A DNA stretch of 64,000 nucleotides from Apium graveolens (Eukaryota; Streptophyta; Magnoliopsida; Apiales; Apiaceae): positions 28,260,980-28,324,979 of the forward strand of contig NC_133648.1 of the NCBI RefSeq assembly GCF_009905375.1, read 5' to 3'. The notes beneath the pieces are model-generated. The model ran no database searches. It saw nothing but the letters and a program-made list of their open reading frames with translations, and was not told the origin of the DNA. The number at the start of each line of letters is the position of its first letter. Within the stretch, counting starts at the first letter, position 1. Shown here piece after piece: positions 26,866-39,137 of this stretch. Made by a program: the position numbers and the translations under genes.

Positions 26866-29800
26866 TTTATTTTATATGTCCCAAATAAAATATAGATAAT
26901 TGTTATATCTTCCTAATTATTTTTGTGTTGATTTATAAATTTATAAGAATCATATGAAATTTTTAAAATCTTTTTCCGGGTAATTAAAATCTATTTTATA
27001 AAAACGGGAACCAACCGACGTCAATCGTTGTTACATTTTTGGAACCCGAAACTCTACCGAGAACTCCTTCCTAACCTAATTGTAATATTCCGAGCATTTT
27101 CCATGTTTCGACTTTTTCGATCCGGCGTACGGTTTGTCCTGCGCGGGTCCCGGCACAACATTTTCGATACAATATTCGTTTCGGTAAATTAATAAAACCC
27201 GTATTTTCGATAAACGGGAGCTTTTTATTAAACTATCCCAATTATCACTTCGTAGTACGTGTAACTGGGTGCTGAGACCAAGACCGCAGTACAAATTGTA
27301 CTGATTGGGATAACTATCCCGAAAACCGATACCGTTTGGATCAGTTTTTATAAATAAACGTACCATTTTATATCCGGAATGATCCAACGGGATACTAATT
27401 TTCCGTAATTATAAATAGCCTTTTACCGTATTTTATTTCGTATCAAAATCATTTGCAGACAGATAAATATATAATTTTACAGAGAAAAATCATATATTCA
27501 TAAACCTTTCTGAGAATCAAACCAACTTTTGAAGGTGTTAGTGATCTTTGTTTGAAAAGCTCGAGTACTGGATTTGAAGGTCTTGAGAAGCTCTATCAGA
27601 ATCTGTAACCCATACACCTGCAGAATCAAAGGTTGAATTTCTAAAAATTTAATTATTTTCGAATTTATTTTATTAAAAATATGAATTTTTGTTCGGATGA
27701 TTGTTTGTATGATTTGATGATTGTATGTTGTAGAGCTTGTTTTCCTGATGATTTTCATATGTCATACGTCTGATTTGGAGTTCAATAACATGTTCAAATT
27801 TGAGTTTGATTTTCGAATTTTAAAATTAGGGTTTATAACCCGTATGAATGTTCTTAATTGAAATTTGGGGGTTTCTTATTCTGTGATAGATTGATGTTGT
27901 ATTATAGTGGGTTGTGTTCTCTGTGAAATTTGCAATCCAGTCGTATAAGTTTCATGAACCAACGAGGTCTGTAGAGAAGGGAGTTGTGTTTTGAAGTTTT
28001 CCGATGTTCGCCGGAAACTGGAAAATTTCACGGCCAAATTCCGGCCAACTCAGGGATTGTTAGGTTGTTTTGATTGCATGGTTGTGTTCCTGGTATTGTG
28101 TAGATGTGATCTGGAGCTTGTGGCAAGGTGAGGAGGCCGGAATCGTGTTCTCCGGCCACCCCTGTGTTTTCCGGCGACTGGACTGTAAAAATTGCAGTTT
28201 GGTCCCTGAAGTTTTGGGGACGATGCAGTTTGGTCCCTGTAGTTTTCAGACTTTACAAAAATAGGATTCCTGTTTTAAAAATGTTTAAAAATCATATTTC
28301 CCATTTATTTTTATTATAAAAATTCGTTTTTAATTTCTGAAAATTCTAAAAATTATTATTTTAATTCCGAAAATTATTTTTAATTCACAAATAAATCTGA
28401 ATTAATTATTTAATTAATTTCAGTTAATTTTTAATTGATTAATTAGTCAATTAATTCGAAAATTAATTGATTAATTGATTTAATTATTATTAATTGATTT
28501 TTAATTAATTATTTAATTAGATTTAATTATTAAAAATAATTTAAAAATTCTGAAAAATAGTTTAGAGCTTTAAAATATTATTCTAAATTATTTTCAAGGC
28601 TCGATAATTATTCTAAAATTGTTTCGGAGCCAGAATTGGCCAGCCGAACCCTGTTTATTAACTTGAAATTTGATCCAACGACCCGTTTTAATTCCGAAAA
28701 ATGTTTTAAAAATTATTTTAAATACCCGAAAGCACATTTATGACCTAAGACTTCTTTATAAATGATATGTCATTGATTACGTGATGTATTATGTGTTATA
28801 TGTGACATGTGGTTTGACTATCGGTCTATATATGCGGTGTATACTTCGTTATTGCGTAGATTTCAATCCGTTAACCGGATTTGGGTAAAACGAAGGGTAG
28901 ATAAAAGTGTGCGTTGAATAGAATCTTGTGAGTTGATGATTGATAGATGCTTATGATATGTGAGCAGAAGAGGCAAGGCGTAGAAAAGGGAAACAGATAG
29001 TTGAGGAGTAAGACGATTGTGATTGGAAGCGAGTACAGAGTAGTAAGCTAATTCCAGGCAAGTGTTCTGAACTTTCTCGAGATATTGTAATTCTTGATAG
29101 TCTTGTTGACATTGCAAGTGCTTTGAAGCACAGAAACCTAAACCCTGATTTCAGTTATTGTTCTTGAGCTATGAACCATATTCTTTCTAAGCCATTGATT
29201 ATTATAAACCCAAACTTGAACCTCAAGTATACGATACTATTCCATAAATACATGCAAACAAAATCCCAAACACTGAACTGAATTACTTATACATTCAACC
29301 ATTGTATCCTATGCTTTGAGAGCTCAAATCTTTGAAACCCTGAAATATTGATTCTTTTGTTATCCAATTCTTTCAGTTCCCAGCATTCAAGCTTGTAAAC
29401 TACTTTATTGATCCTTACAAAGATTGAAACCCTTTCATTGTTAAACAGTCATTATTGTTAATGATTCTGGTTATTGTTTATTATTGCATATTCTGTTATT
29501 ATGTTAGAATTGGATTGTTTTTATAAAATTGTGGACCAGATTCGTGGTCAGACCATATAATGGTCAAGTTAGGCCAATGTGTGCCTTGGATCCAGTAGTT
29601 AGAGCAATGCTGTGTGCCTTGCTCGGGGTTAGTGCGTGACTGATCAGCAGCCTAACCTTGGTTTTTAAATTAAAAGTATATTATCCAATTCTAAATCATA
29701 ATCCATTGTTCACTTGATATCATAAATATATTCACCTGATGATCATTATTCTCAGTTTTGTTATTATGACTTGCTGAGCTAGTTAGCTCATTTGTGCGAT

Positions 29801-30168
29801 GTTGTTTATATTCCTTCCAGTTAAAAAGGAACCAGTTGGTAATGAGGATCCCCAGTCCAGCGCGAGAGCTAGGGGTTCAGGTTGAGGAAGCTGAGCTAGT
29901 AGACTTCTTTTGGGATAATTTAAGTTTGTAAAAGTTTGTAATAATGTTTGATACTCAGTGTGAGTTTGAAATAGTTGGGATTTGAACGGTTTGTAATATA
30001 TTAGTGTGTTGGCTTGTGTGCATACTTTAACCTGTCGCGGTCCGTGGTGGTTGATAAGTAGGGTCACTGCATATAATTATTATTATCTTTATTATTGTTA
30101 TAAGCAGGTTATAATTAAGGTGTGTGTGTGGACCCCAAACTTCTGACCCGGGTTTGGAGGGCGCCACA
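26866..30168 (+). repeat. long chromovirus-like Ty3/gypsy LTR, 5' end missing
   Basis: The right end, TTCTGACCCGGGTTTGGAGGGCGCCACA, is like the 3' LTR ends of elements A and B here (A: CCTGACCCCGGGG...CATCACA; B: CCCCGGATCTGGGGGTGTTACA). There is no gag or pol sequence. It holds two tandem GCAGTTTGGTCCCTG phrases (28194-28208, 28224-28238) and a 250-bp run of ATTAATTAATTGA-type sequence at 28315-28560. Its left end is in or beyond the N gap, so solo LTR versus 3' LTR cannot be decided. It interrupts a SIRE-type gag at 30168/30169. Confidence 0.65.
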
Positions 30169-31794
30169 CTATCCGACCAGTTCAGATGCATTTCTGAAAG
30201 ATTTCATCTTTCCTTCATTCTTTTCCAGCTTCTCCCTTAGCACTGCTTCAATTTTATTTGCACACTTGAGCGTGTTCTTTAGATAAGCATTTTCTTGTTT
30301 TAAAGCTTCAAGCTCCACCAACAACAATTCAGTTTCTTGCTTCTCACTTTCAAGCTTCTCATTTATCTTTGTTAATATGCTAACTTCTTCATTAGCAGCA
30401 ACCATGCTTGTGTGAATGTGAAACATTTCTGTGCTTATCTTTTTAACAGTTTCCTTAGATAGATTCATATTTAAATCAATAGTGGTAAGAGTTGGTGTCT
30501 TGATTTAGACGAGGATGATTCTCCTTGCTCCAGGGCCATGAGTGCATAATTACCAAATTCTTCATCTTCATCATTCTCAGAGTCATCCCAACTTTTACCC
30601 TCTGCAATATAAGCTTTACTTTGTTGTTTCCTTAGAAGAGCTTCATACTTTGCTTCAAGTTTAAGATAAGCCTTGTCTTTCTTTGCTTTCTTGGGTTCCC
30701 TGCATTCTGTAGCAAAGTGGCCTTGTTCATCACAATTGAAGCATCTTATATTAGATCTGTTAACAGATCCAGTTTTGTAGCCATTCTTGCTATCAGAATT
30801 GTACTTTCCTTTTTCTTTCCAGCTGCTGTCTTTATTGAAAGTCTGTCCTTTACTCCTGAAGTATCTTGACTTCTTTACTCTAATATTAGAGAATTTTCTA
30901 GCCAAATTGGCCATTGACTGATCTAGCTCATCCAGTTCTTCAAGAGTGTAGAACTCATCTTTTTCTAATACCATAATGACTTATTACTGTGAATCATTTG
31001 TTCTTTGCTCACTTGTTGAGGCAACTGGTATTTGAGATCTTGATTCATCACGATGTTTGACTTTCATTGATAATTAAAGCACTTGAACCATCTACAATAT
31101 GTCCTTGGTCAGATCTCAATGATTTTCTCTGAATCATTTCAAGTTCATATATTTTGAGAATTCCATATAGAACTTCCAGTGTTATCCTACTTAAGTCTTT
31201 TCCTTCCCTGATTGCAGAGATTTTCTATTCCAAATGATCAGGGAGAGTAAGTAAGAACTTGAGGTTCACTTCTTAAGCTTCATAATATTTGTCATGAAGC
31301 TGCAAATCATTTATCAGCTTGTTAAACCTTTCAAACACATCAGTAATACTTTCCTTTGGCTTTTCCATAAAACCCTCATATTGTGAAATCAGTATTCTTC
31401 TTTGGTTTGACCTAACTTCTTCAGTTCCTTCACAGAGTATCTCAATCTTTTCCCATATTTGCTTGGTAGTGTCACAGTTGACAATGTTGTTGTACATCAC
31501 ATTGTCAAGTGACTCAATCAATATTAATTGCAAGATACTATCCATGGAGACTTTCTCCTTTTCAGGGTCAGAATACTAAGAAGGTTCTTTTGGAGCAAAA
31601 TGAGCTGGGATGACCATGTCTCCATCTGTAGATTCCTCAACTCTAACCATAAGAATTAAGGGTCCATTATTGAGAATCTGAATGTAGAGTAGATTGGCCA
31701 TCCTGATAAAGAACATCATTTTCTTTTTCCAAAGAGTGTAGTTAGCTTTGTCAAAGGTAGGAATTTTGATGCTACTGATTTTCTGTGTATTCAT
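30169..31794 (-). pseudogene. gag: SIRE-type copia gag, broken and truncated
   Basis: The start is ATG 31794 (MNTQKISSIKIPTFDKANY), 37 bases after the primer site. Seen: the gag N-terminal region ending at a stop near 31576; a second open part 31273-31545 (ESLDNVMYNNIVNC, EEVRSNQRR); a region with several stops; a segment with the CCHC knuckle CFNCDEQGHFATEC (30471-30974); and a coiled coil (30169-30468). It ends where a chromovirus-like LTR begins at 30168, so pol is missing. It is related to, but clearly diverged from, the gag at 19943. Confidence 0.85.
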
Positions 31795-31830
31795 TCTTCC
31801 AAGATCTTGCATCTGTTTACTTTCAGATTT

Positions 31831-31843
31831 TGCTATGATACCA
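31831..31843 (-). other. primer binding site, tRNA-Met type
   Basis: Minus-strand TGGTATCATAGCA lies two bases inside the LTR at 31846. It has one mismatch to TGGTATCAGAGC in the first 12 bases. Confidence 0.8.
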
Positions 31844-31845
31844 CT

Positions 31846-33232
31846 TGTTAGGAAATGAATAACACACATAGGGGGGGGTGAATGTGTTTTACTATTTTTA
31901 GGCTTTTCTTGAATGTTTATGGTTGAACAAAGTAAATTAATTCTTGTAGTGAAATGTGTTCATGCAGAATTTGAGCTTGCAGAAAAATAAAGAACACAGA
32001 TCTTCAAAACTCACTTAATTTTGTATTAAAATTAAGATTGTTTTGCTACAAAATTTCTAGGCTTTTTGTTGATTAAGAGCTTAGCTTCTTCTTGAGAGTG
32101 TTACAAGAAATTTGATCTAAATTGTTAGAGCTCACTAAGGACCAGTGTTAACTTTATAACTCAGTTAACTGCTGGTTTACACAGTGTGTAAAAGACATGC
32201 TATTAGCTTTTCTAAACTGTCACTTGTCATTTCTATTTATAGAAAAGTAGATCTTCCATTTCTGGCTAAGCATATATTTAGCATCTTGTGTTCACTTTGA
32301 TCTTCCTTTGTCAGTTAATCTTCACCATTACTTGCACATTCTTCAAGCTGCTTTTTGTAGACTTGTCAATCCAGCTGTTGGATTGTTTGTTGTTTGTTTA
32401 TCTTGGATATTGAACTGATCTACAACTTTGGACTTTGAGATTGTACCTCGAGATCTCCATTTTAGGTCTATTGAACACTTGACATCTCGATAAGTATATT
32501 GTCTTATCGAGATCTCTAGTACTCTATATTTAGTTTGGCTTGTAGAGGTCTTCAGTTCTCTATAAGAGAATTTTGGCTTGTCGAGATCTCTAGTCTTCAC
32601 ATCTTCACTTTGGCTTATCGATAACTCTTAGTTCTCTAGTAGCTTCTTGACTTGTCGATATCTCAGAGTTCTCTAGTCAAATTTAACTTGTCGATATCTC
32701 AGAGTTCTCTAGTCAAAATTTAACTTGTTGATGTCTCTGAGTTCTCTAGTGAATTTTAACTTATCGATATCTCTGAATTCTCTAGTAGACTTAGGCTTAT
32801 TGATAACTCTGAGTTCTCTAGTGAAGAAATGACTTGTCGATATCTCCAATCTTCATGTCTTCAATTTGGCTTGTCGATATCTTTGAGTTCTCTAGTAGCT
32901 TTCCTGACTTCTCGATAAGCCATTCTGGAGTTCTCGAATGAATTCTCTATAACATTAAATCTGTGACTTGTAGAGATCTTGACTTAGAGTATTTTTCCTA
33001 AAATAGATTTATTCAACTCCAAGCTTCTTCATAATTCTTTTGAGGCATGATCTTCTTCCAGATAGAATTCTTAGGCTTGACACTGTTTATAGAAAGGCTC
33101 TAGTCTGCTCCTTTGACATTTTTACAGACTTTAAATGTTACAAGTACAAAATACAGATTAAGATAACAATACAACTTACTTAGGGTTGACAAAATGTCTT
33201 AGTCTTGTTAAAGTGCAGGCATGTCTTTTACA
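31846..33232 (-). repeat. SIRE-type copia 5' LTR, family 1 (about 1390 bp)
   Basis: The plus-strand left limit TGTTAGGAAATG is fixed by the primer site. The right limit, CATGTCTTTTACA at 33232 (possibly 33235), is chosen by TG...CA ends and by loss of copia coding sequence on the left; it is less certain. A related truncated copy is at 14096-14904. It contains a minisatellite (32440-32950). Confidence 0.75.
32440..32950. repeat. minisatellite in SIRE-type LTR (~40 bp unit)
   Basis: About ten degenerate units of the form (A/G)CTTGTCGATATCTCAGAGTTCTCTAGT plus a variable AT spacer, for example at 32650, 32690, 32730 and 32770. Units with CTTATCGA and CTTGTCGA alternate. The related LTR at 14096-14904 holds fewer units (14690-14895), so copy number varies between family members. 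Confidence 0.75.
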
Positions 33233-34606
33233 ACATGTATTCAAACTATTTGAGCACAACCTAACTTGTGTCTTGTTCAAAGAACCACAAGCGGAACCTC
33301 CTGAAACCACTAACGAGCCCGTAGTAAACTTTCAAATTTTTCCACCGAATGTATTTACGTACCCTTGCTTGTCTAGAGCCATGTTAGAAATCAAGTTGAG
33401 CTGTAAGTCCGAAACATGCCTGACATCTTTCAGAGTCATTGAACAACCCGTGTTTGTGTCAATGCAGATGTCACTAATTCCTGCGATCTTTGACTGATCA
33501 GAGTTACCCATTATTACCGTACCAAAGTTACCCTCTTGGTACCTCGTAAAGAATTCCTAAATGGGTGTTGCATGATACATTGCTCCACTATCAACCACTC
33601 ATTTGACATTTTGATCATCAACAGGTAAGCATTCTTCTTCCCCGAAAGAAAGGATCACAACATCTTCTGTTATAGCAGTTGTTATGCTTTTCTCGCTATG
33701 TTTCCCCTTCTGACCATTGTTTCGCTTGTTGAGCCAGACCTTATAATCATTCTTGTAATGACCCTTCTTCTTGCAATAGTAATATTCAACACTAGCTTTT
33801 GATTTGCCACGGGAATTTCCAAAATTCCTGCTTTTATAACGCCCCATATTCGAATTTCTTGTAGTTTCTTCTGGCCCTGTTCTCAGTAACAAGAGCCTGA
33901 GAATCGTTGTTGAATCCCTTTCCTTTTCTTCTCATAGCCTCGCTAAGGAGACTTTTCTTAATGGACTGCAACGTTAGCTTATCACTTGGAACAATATTAG
34001 TTATTGCCACCACCAACGTATCACAACTCGAAGGCAAAATGTTGAGAAGAAAAATTGCCCTGAGTTTCTTATTAAGATTCATCTACATAGTTGCAAGTTG
34101 ATTTAACAACCCTTGAAATTTGCTCATATGCCCTGACATATTATTTCCATCCTTCAACCTCATGTTCATCAGCTTCCGGAACAGAAAAGTTATATTTTGT
34201 AAACTAGTCTGTTGGAAGGTAGACTCCAATGTCGTCTAGATCTTGTAAGAGTCTTCTTCTTCTGTAACATGATAGTGCTCCGAGTCATCAATTCATCAAT
34301 GAATAAGACTCATAGTTTTCATGTTCATCTTCTTCTAAGCCGCATCATATTTCTCTGCAGGCTTGATCCTTTTCAGCTTCACTGGACCAAATTTGAAGAT
34401 GTTAAACATATCATTATACTAGATGAATTCTCCATTTCCATTTATCAAAGACTACAAGAATCGTCACTTTGAACCACACAAGTTAGCCATGAAAGTGGAT
34501 TTGTTTGGGGAGCCTTTCGTATAAATAGGACGCCAAATCAGAGAACCAATGCGCACAAAGCATTTTCCTAGTCACCAATAACGTGGGACCCAAATATGAT
34601 GCTAAT
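33233..34606 (-). pseudogene. copia gag and protease remnant, other lineage
   Basis: Minus-strand pieces in order: a gag region near 34082-33834 (LNKKLRAIFLLNILPSSCDTL, SLLSEAMRRKGKG), a decayed knuckle (YYYCKKKGHYKNDY, lacking proper Cys residues) near 33780, and a protease-like stretch read near 33600-33250 with VDSGAMYHAT-type and GNSDQSKIAGI words. Stops and frame changes occur between the pieces. Sequence is lost beyond about 33235, where the SIRE LTR begins, so the SIRE element probably inserted in or next to this older copia pol. No RT is present. The segment 34100-34600 is a gag N-terminal region with stops. Confidence 0.7.
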
Positions 34607-35181
34607 TGTTAGAAATTCTCGTTTCCCGTTTTTGCGTAAATAGAATCGGAGAATTATCATAGACAATAATATGAACAGATCAATAATAATCAAGACATAT
34701 GAACACCAAGATTTATACGTGGAAAACCCCTCTTAAGATAAAGAGGTAAACACCACAGGACCAACTCTGAATGTTCCACTATAATGATAATAATGGTTAT
34801 AATATTCTCTCTCAATTTTACGATGTAACACTTGAGGTACAACCTAATAGTAATACCAACGGATAACCTGGTAACACTTGAGGTACAATCTAATAGTAAT
34901 ACCAACAGATAACCTGGACAGAATAGTCCATTCGGTACTGGACCGGATAACCTGGAGAATTACCCTTGTTGCAGCCGCAACACTTGGAGGAACTCCTACC
35001 GCTATGGACCCTAAAAAGTACAGCCCGACCAACTACTCACACTAACTCACCCTAAATGCAAGAAGAGAGAAGCAAGAGGACCCCCTATTTTGACCTTCCT
35101 GAAACTACCGCAAGGTAAGTTTCCTACTAGACGGATTATCTTGCAGCTATACTCTTAAGGAGTGATCATTTTTACTTGTCA
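34607..35181 (-). repeat. LTR of the older copia element, right limit uncertain
   Basis: It begins TGTTAGAAATTCTCG on the plus strand and includes the copia-LTR phrase GTGGAAAACCCCTCTTAAG near 34720. A 46-bp unit is tandemly duplicated at 34825-34870 and 34871-34916 (GTAACACTTGAGGTACAA...), with two differences. The bases left of it (ATGATGCTAAT) could be a decayed tRNA-Met primer site. The end at 35181 is only a TG/CA guess; 35182-35302 shows nothing recognisable. Confidence 0.5.
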
Positions 35182-35302
35182 ATATTGAGCCTTGACTGAT
35201 CTTGAAGAGGCCAGAGAGGCTCAGGAAATGAGGGTCAAATCTAGGAAGAGCACTTAGTTCCATGTTGACGACAGTTCTAATTTTAAACAATGATATGCAC
35301 AA

Positions 35303-35610
35303 GTAGGGCTAAAATTCGGGCCGAGCGAGCCGAATTTTGAGTACGTAATTCGAGCCGAGATAAATTGAGTAGAGTCGAGCCGACCCGACTCGTTTAATTA
35401 ATGAAGCCAAAATCTCTACCAGAATCGACTATTTTAATTTCACGATTCGAGCCGCCTCATTCAGCTAAGTGAGCCGATTTTAATAAATCGGGTGATCCAG
35501 CACGTTAACTTTTACATGTAATCGAGTCTAAACCTCTTGTGTCGAGTCGAGTCAAACAAGACGAAAACTTTGCCCAAACTCGACTTGTTTAACTAAACGA
35601 GCAGAAGTAA
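35303..35610. repeat. GCTCGA/CGAGCC-rich dispersed repeat, copy 2
   Basis: It starts TAGGGCTAAAATTCGGGCCGAG and continues with CGAGCC, GTCGAGCCGACCCGACTCG and CCAAAATCTCTACC. The order of words matches copy 1 (12119-12558) read on its minus strand. The family lies in two unrelated contexts here. Confidence 0.55.
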
Positions 35611-36990
35611 CTATAAACGTAGAGACCGATGATATTCCTCAGCCGAGTAACAAGAAACGAAGATCGCTTTGTTGTTCTATGTCCAAATCTGGAGCCAGTT
35701 TTTAAGTCCCAACACAGTCGGCACAGACTAATGAGCTTAGTCATCCATCCGTTTATTGACACTACTCGTATGGTTACATCACGTTAAGCTTCCATTTCTA
35801 CTCTACATATGAAAGAAAACATCCAAATAAAATAATCAATCAACTCAATATGGATCATTCCCAACGATTCTGTAGGATATATATAGCAAGTACAATTAAA
35901 TAACCAACATAAAAATGACAACATGTACCATTCCATATTGTTTAGAATGAGAGTATTCAAGTCCTTTGTAAGGACAAGATTACAACTAATTTATAGCAAA
36001 ATTGCTAGCATTTTTGGATCGATATGTGTTATGGGTTGTTATGTCCGATATGAATTCGGTTGTGAACTTGGATTTGATAAATGACATTAGAAGAGCAGAT
36101 TCACTATTCAGGTTCCGTATTTCTGTTTATAGGCTTGATGAGACCAAATAAAGTGGGGGTGTTCATAAAATTGCAGGTTTTTTAGTTTAAAATGAGAATA
36201 TTGAGTTCTTTAAACAAGTTTACAACTAATGTAAACCAAGTTGTTATATTTAACTAATTTTTAAAGAAATATAACCATAGATATCAAATTTATAATACCT
36301 TATTGTAGTTTGAGGGTCTCACTTATTATTATTTTTCACAAAAATAACTATTTTGTAATTGTTGATACTTTAAGAACTAAATTATTATTTTTTAAAAAAA
36401 TGATTGCATTCCGTCAATATTTTATAAGAGACGTTAATGAATTTATTTTTTATTTTTATAATTGTAATTTGATGGCTGAACTATTATTATTATATTTTAT
36501 ATAAAAATGACTTTATATATACATATATACATTTTATTAACAAAATGATGATTAAAAATTATTTAAATATATAACTAAATTATACTTTAAAAACATCCAA
36601 CTAACTTTCAGATTTTTTTATTATAAATATATTGCCCATGATTTTGAGGCACTAGTACTTGAAGAACAATGATATTGAAAAACGTAAGAAATAAATTTTT
36701 GAATAGGTTCTCCATATGAAAGATGGAAGATTTACTATAACACAATATTTATAGTTGATAAAATAAATTTCAAATTAATAAAAATTCATAATAATGTATC
36801 CCCACTACGTATTATATCATAAGTTTGTTCTTTTTTTTCATTAGCTTTTGTTCCTATGTCTAACACTTTTAATCTATGTTACGTTAAAAATTATTAATAC
36901 TTGTATCAAGCTTTTCATAAAACATAAATATTCAATTTTATTTTCTTGACAAAAAAATAAAATATTAGTTTAAAACAAAGGTATTAGAAC
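35611..36990. other. AT-rich intergenic DNA, nothing recognised
   Basis: No LTR ends, transposase motifs or credible coding frame. The single 64-codon frame at 36310-36504 is of T-rich, low-complexity composition and is not supported. Confidence 0.6.
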
Positions 36991-37209
36991 TTCACTCGGG
37001 TGTTATTAAAAGACCAAACATTACGCCAATAATGGCTTTCTCCAATATTCCAAATAAGTTTCCAAAGGCCCAATAAATGTTGCAAAAGATTTAAAAAAAT
37101 TAATGGCAACACTTTTCTAACGTTGGTATTTTCGATGTTGCCTTAGGGTTCAAAGACAACATTTCCTCATATAGGGCTACATCGAAAATTATGTTGCCAA
37201 AAACTGTGA

Positions 37210-37400
37210 TTTTACAAAAAAATGGGCCCACATGACATGTGGATTATCACGTGGACTACCACGTAGATGGACACATGGCTTGACACGGGGAGAGGTGTGT
37301 CCCACTGGCATGTGGGTCCCCCTGACATGTAGGGCCCACTGAAAGGTTGGTCCACTAACATGTGGGTCCCATTGACATGTGGGTTCCATTGACATGCATG
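37210..37400. repeat. CACTA subterminal tandem repeats, left block
   Basis: Recurring words of about 18 bp such as CATGTGGGTCCCATTGA, with CCACGT and ACATGTGG variants. The copies are tandem and degenerate. The same kind of block lies at 62880-63200 on the other side of the element. Confidence 0.65.
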
Positions 37401-37841
37401 TCCTTTTATTTTGTAACACTTACACAAATGCCAACACTTTATTAAAGATAACAAAAAAATATACAGTTTTTGTAATCTTTTTTAATGCCTACTGCAACAC
37501 TTACGCAATGGTTAATTTTGAAATATACTTTTGCATATATCAATGCCCAGTTCCATATAGAACTATTTTCCCAATTAAAGTCATAAAAAACACAATACAA
37601 TATCATGAGTACTGATGAACTACATCATTTAGACAATTGCAAAGTACCAAAAGATCACATTTGGAAATGTGATATTACTAGAGGTGCATACACCAATACC
37701 AAAGCATCTAAAGACGACCCAAGTACCATTTCCAAGAACAAAAGTAAATAAGGGTCCTAGAGAAATTGCAAGCAGATATCTAAGATATATAAAGTACCAA
37801 AAGACCATACAATGTACTATCTAATTAACTATAATATCTGC

Positions 37842-39137
37842 CTAAGCCAACTTCGAATCCCTAGTCAACGGAGTACCATTGTCGTCATCACTAGAAATGT
37901 CCGCACAAAGATCTCCTAAATTAATTTGCAAAGTTGGATTAGCCTTGCTTAACTTTTGAAGAATCGAAGCCAATTTTGAATCTACTTCTTCATGCACATT
38001 CTTTTTGACCTTTACAGCGACATCCTTCTTTACCTTGGATTCAAATTCAACTTGGAGATTTTGCTTGATTTGAGTTGTTAACTCTTCGATGTATGTGTCT
38101 GTGGGAGCAGGGGTTGAAACATTGACATACTTCACCTGTCGCCTAACAAGCCAAGATGGGCCATGCGATTTACCATCGGTAACAATATCTTCGACATTAC
38201 TACTACCGTCCTCCCCAGTCAGTGCTTTTTCAATCTTTCCCTGAAAAATAAACCAAGAACAATTTATGACATTTGATATTACATTAAATAATTGGTTCCT
38301 ATTGGATTGACTAAAAAATCAGATGGTTACAAGTCTGTAGTTCATCACCGCAGTATTACACTTGTACTTGCGTCCGACTTTTCACTTGCGATTTTTAACA
38401 AAAAACTGTTGCATATGACAGTATGGGCTGATACATGTTGACAATTTCAACAAACATTTACAATATAATTATGACTGAGTACTAAAACTGGAAGTAATTA
38501 AAAAGTTTGACTGGGGCAATTTCATTATGCTTCATAGTATTGAAAGTGAAAAAAGGATCCAAAAACAGAATTAAGTCAATTTTGCATGAATTCAAGTTCG
38601 TTAATACAAAAATTCTTGTGTTTAAAATAAATCACAATGTTCTCAAATAGAATGTCTAGTTCTACAGTTATATGACTAAGTATGAACAAGGCTATTTTAG
38701 ACTAATTATACATGTATATTTCAAACTAGACTAAAATAATTTTCTAAATTATTTTAGCACAGATTATAAATGAACTCTTATTCGCTAATGTACTAGATAT
38801 AAAGCACAACTAAAACTAACTAAATGAGTAACCTTCATACGACACTAATTTATTAAAAACAAAGGTAGTATATAAAAATTTATTCTGAAATTGGGCAGAA
38901 GATACATGACTATCAGTGTGTGTATCCGTATATGATTTATGACTTTCAGCATTTTTCTCAGCCTTTTTCTACAATAAAAAAAAAGATCACTTCATTATTC
39001 TGCATAAAAATTCATACCAGAGGATGGACAAATTAATGACATCAATTTTCAAGTTTTACTTGAACATCTTCATCAGCCCAGTACATTAGCAGCACTTTGA
39101 ATTCTTCCAGTGGAATATCATTTGGCCTGCGTTCCAG
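37842..39137 (-). pseudogene. TNP1/Transposase_24-like gene of the CACTA element, 3' exons
   Basis: Minus-strand exons. 39137-39060 reads RRPNDIPLEEFKVLLMYWAD, a block typical of Transposase_24 (PF03004), with donor CAA|GTAAAA. A short exon begins at 38968 after TTATTGTAG (KKAEKNAESHK); its donor is uncertain. The last exon, 38239-37842, has acceptor TTTTTCAG|GGAAAG, then HGPSWLVRRQVKYV, then a lysine- and glutamate-rich coiled coil, ending at a stop. In known CACTA elements such proteins bind the subterminal repeats and assist transposition. The upstream exons are at 62210-62657, 23 kb away. With an LTR element inside an exon the gene is dead. Confidence 0.75.

Noticed and set aside
30471..30974. 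Host zinc-knuckle gene
   Set aside because: It sits in sequence with an LTR, a primer site and other gag pieces in the right order; a SIRE gag fragment.
32343..32600. 85-codon minus-strand frame
   Set aside because: Lies in the LTR minisatellite and repeats its unit; not coding.
14096..33232. Treating the LTRs at 14096 and 31846 as the two ends of one SIRE element
   Set aside because: Flanking five bases do not match (AGATT against ACATG or TGTAT) and the LTRs differ markedly, so two separate insertions are at least as likely.
36310..36504. 64-codon frame in AT-rich DNA
   Set aside because: Low-complexity Phe/Ile/Leu composition, isolated, no signal upstream.
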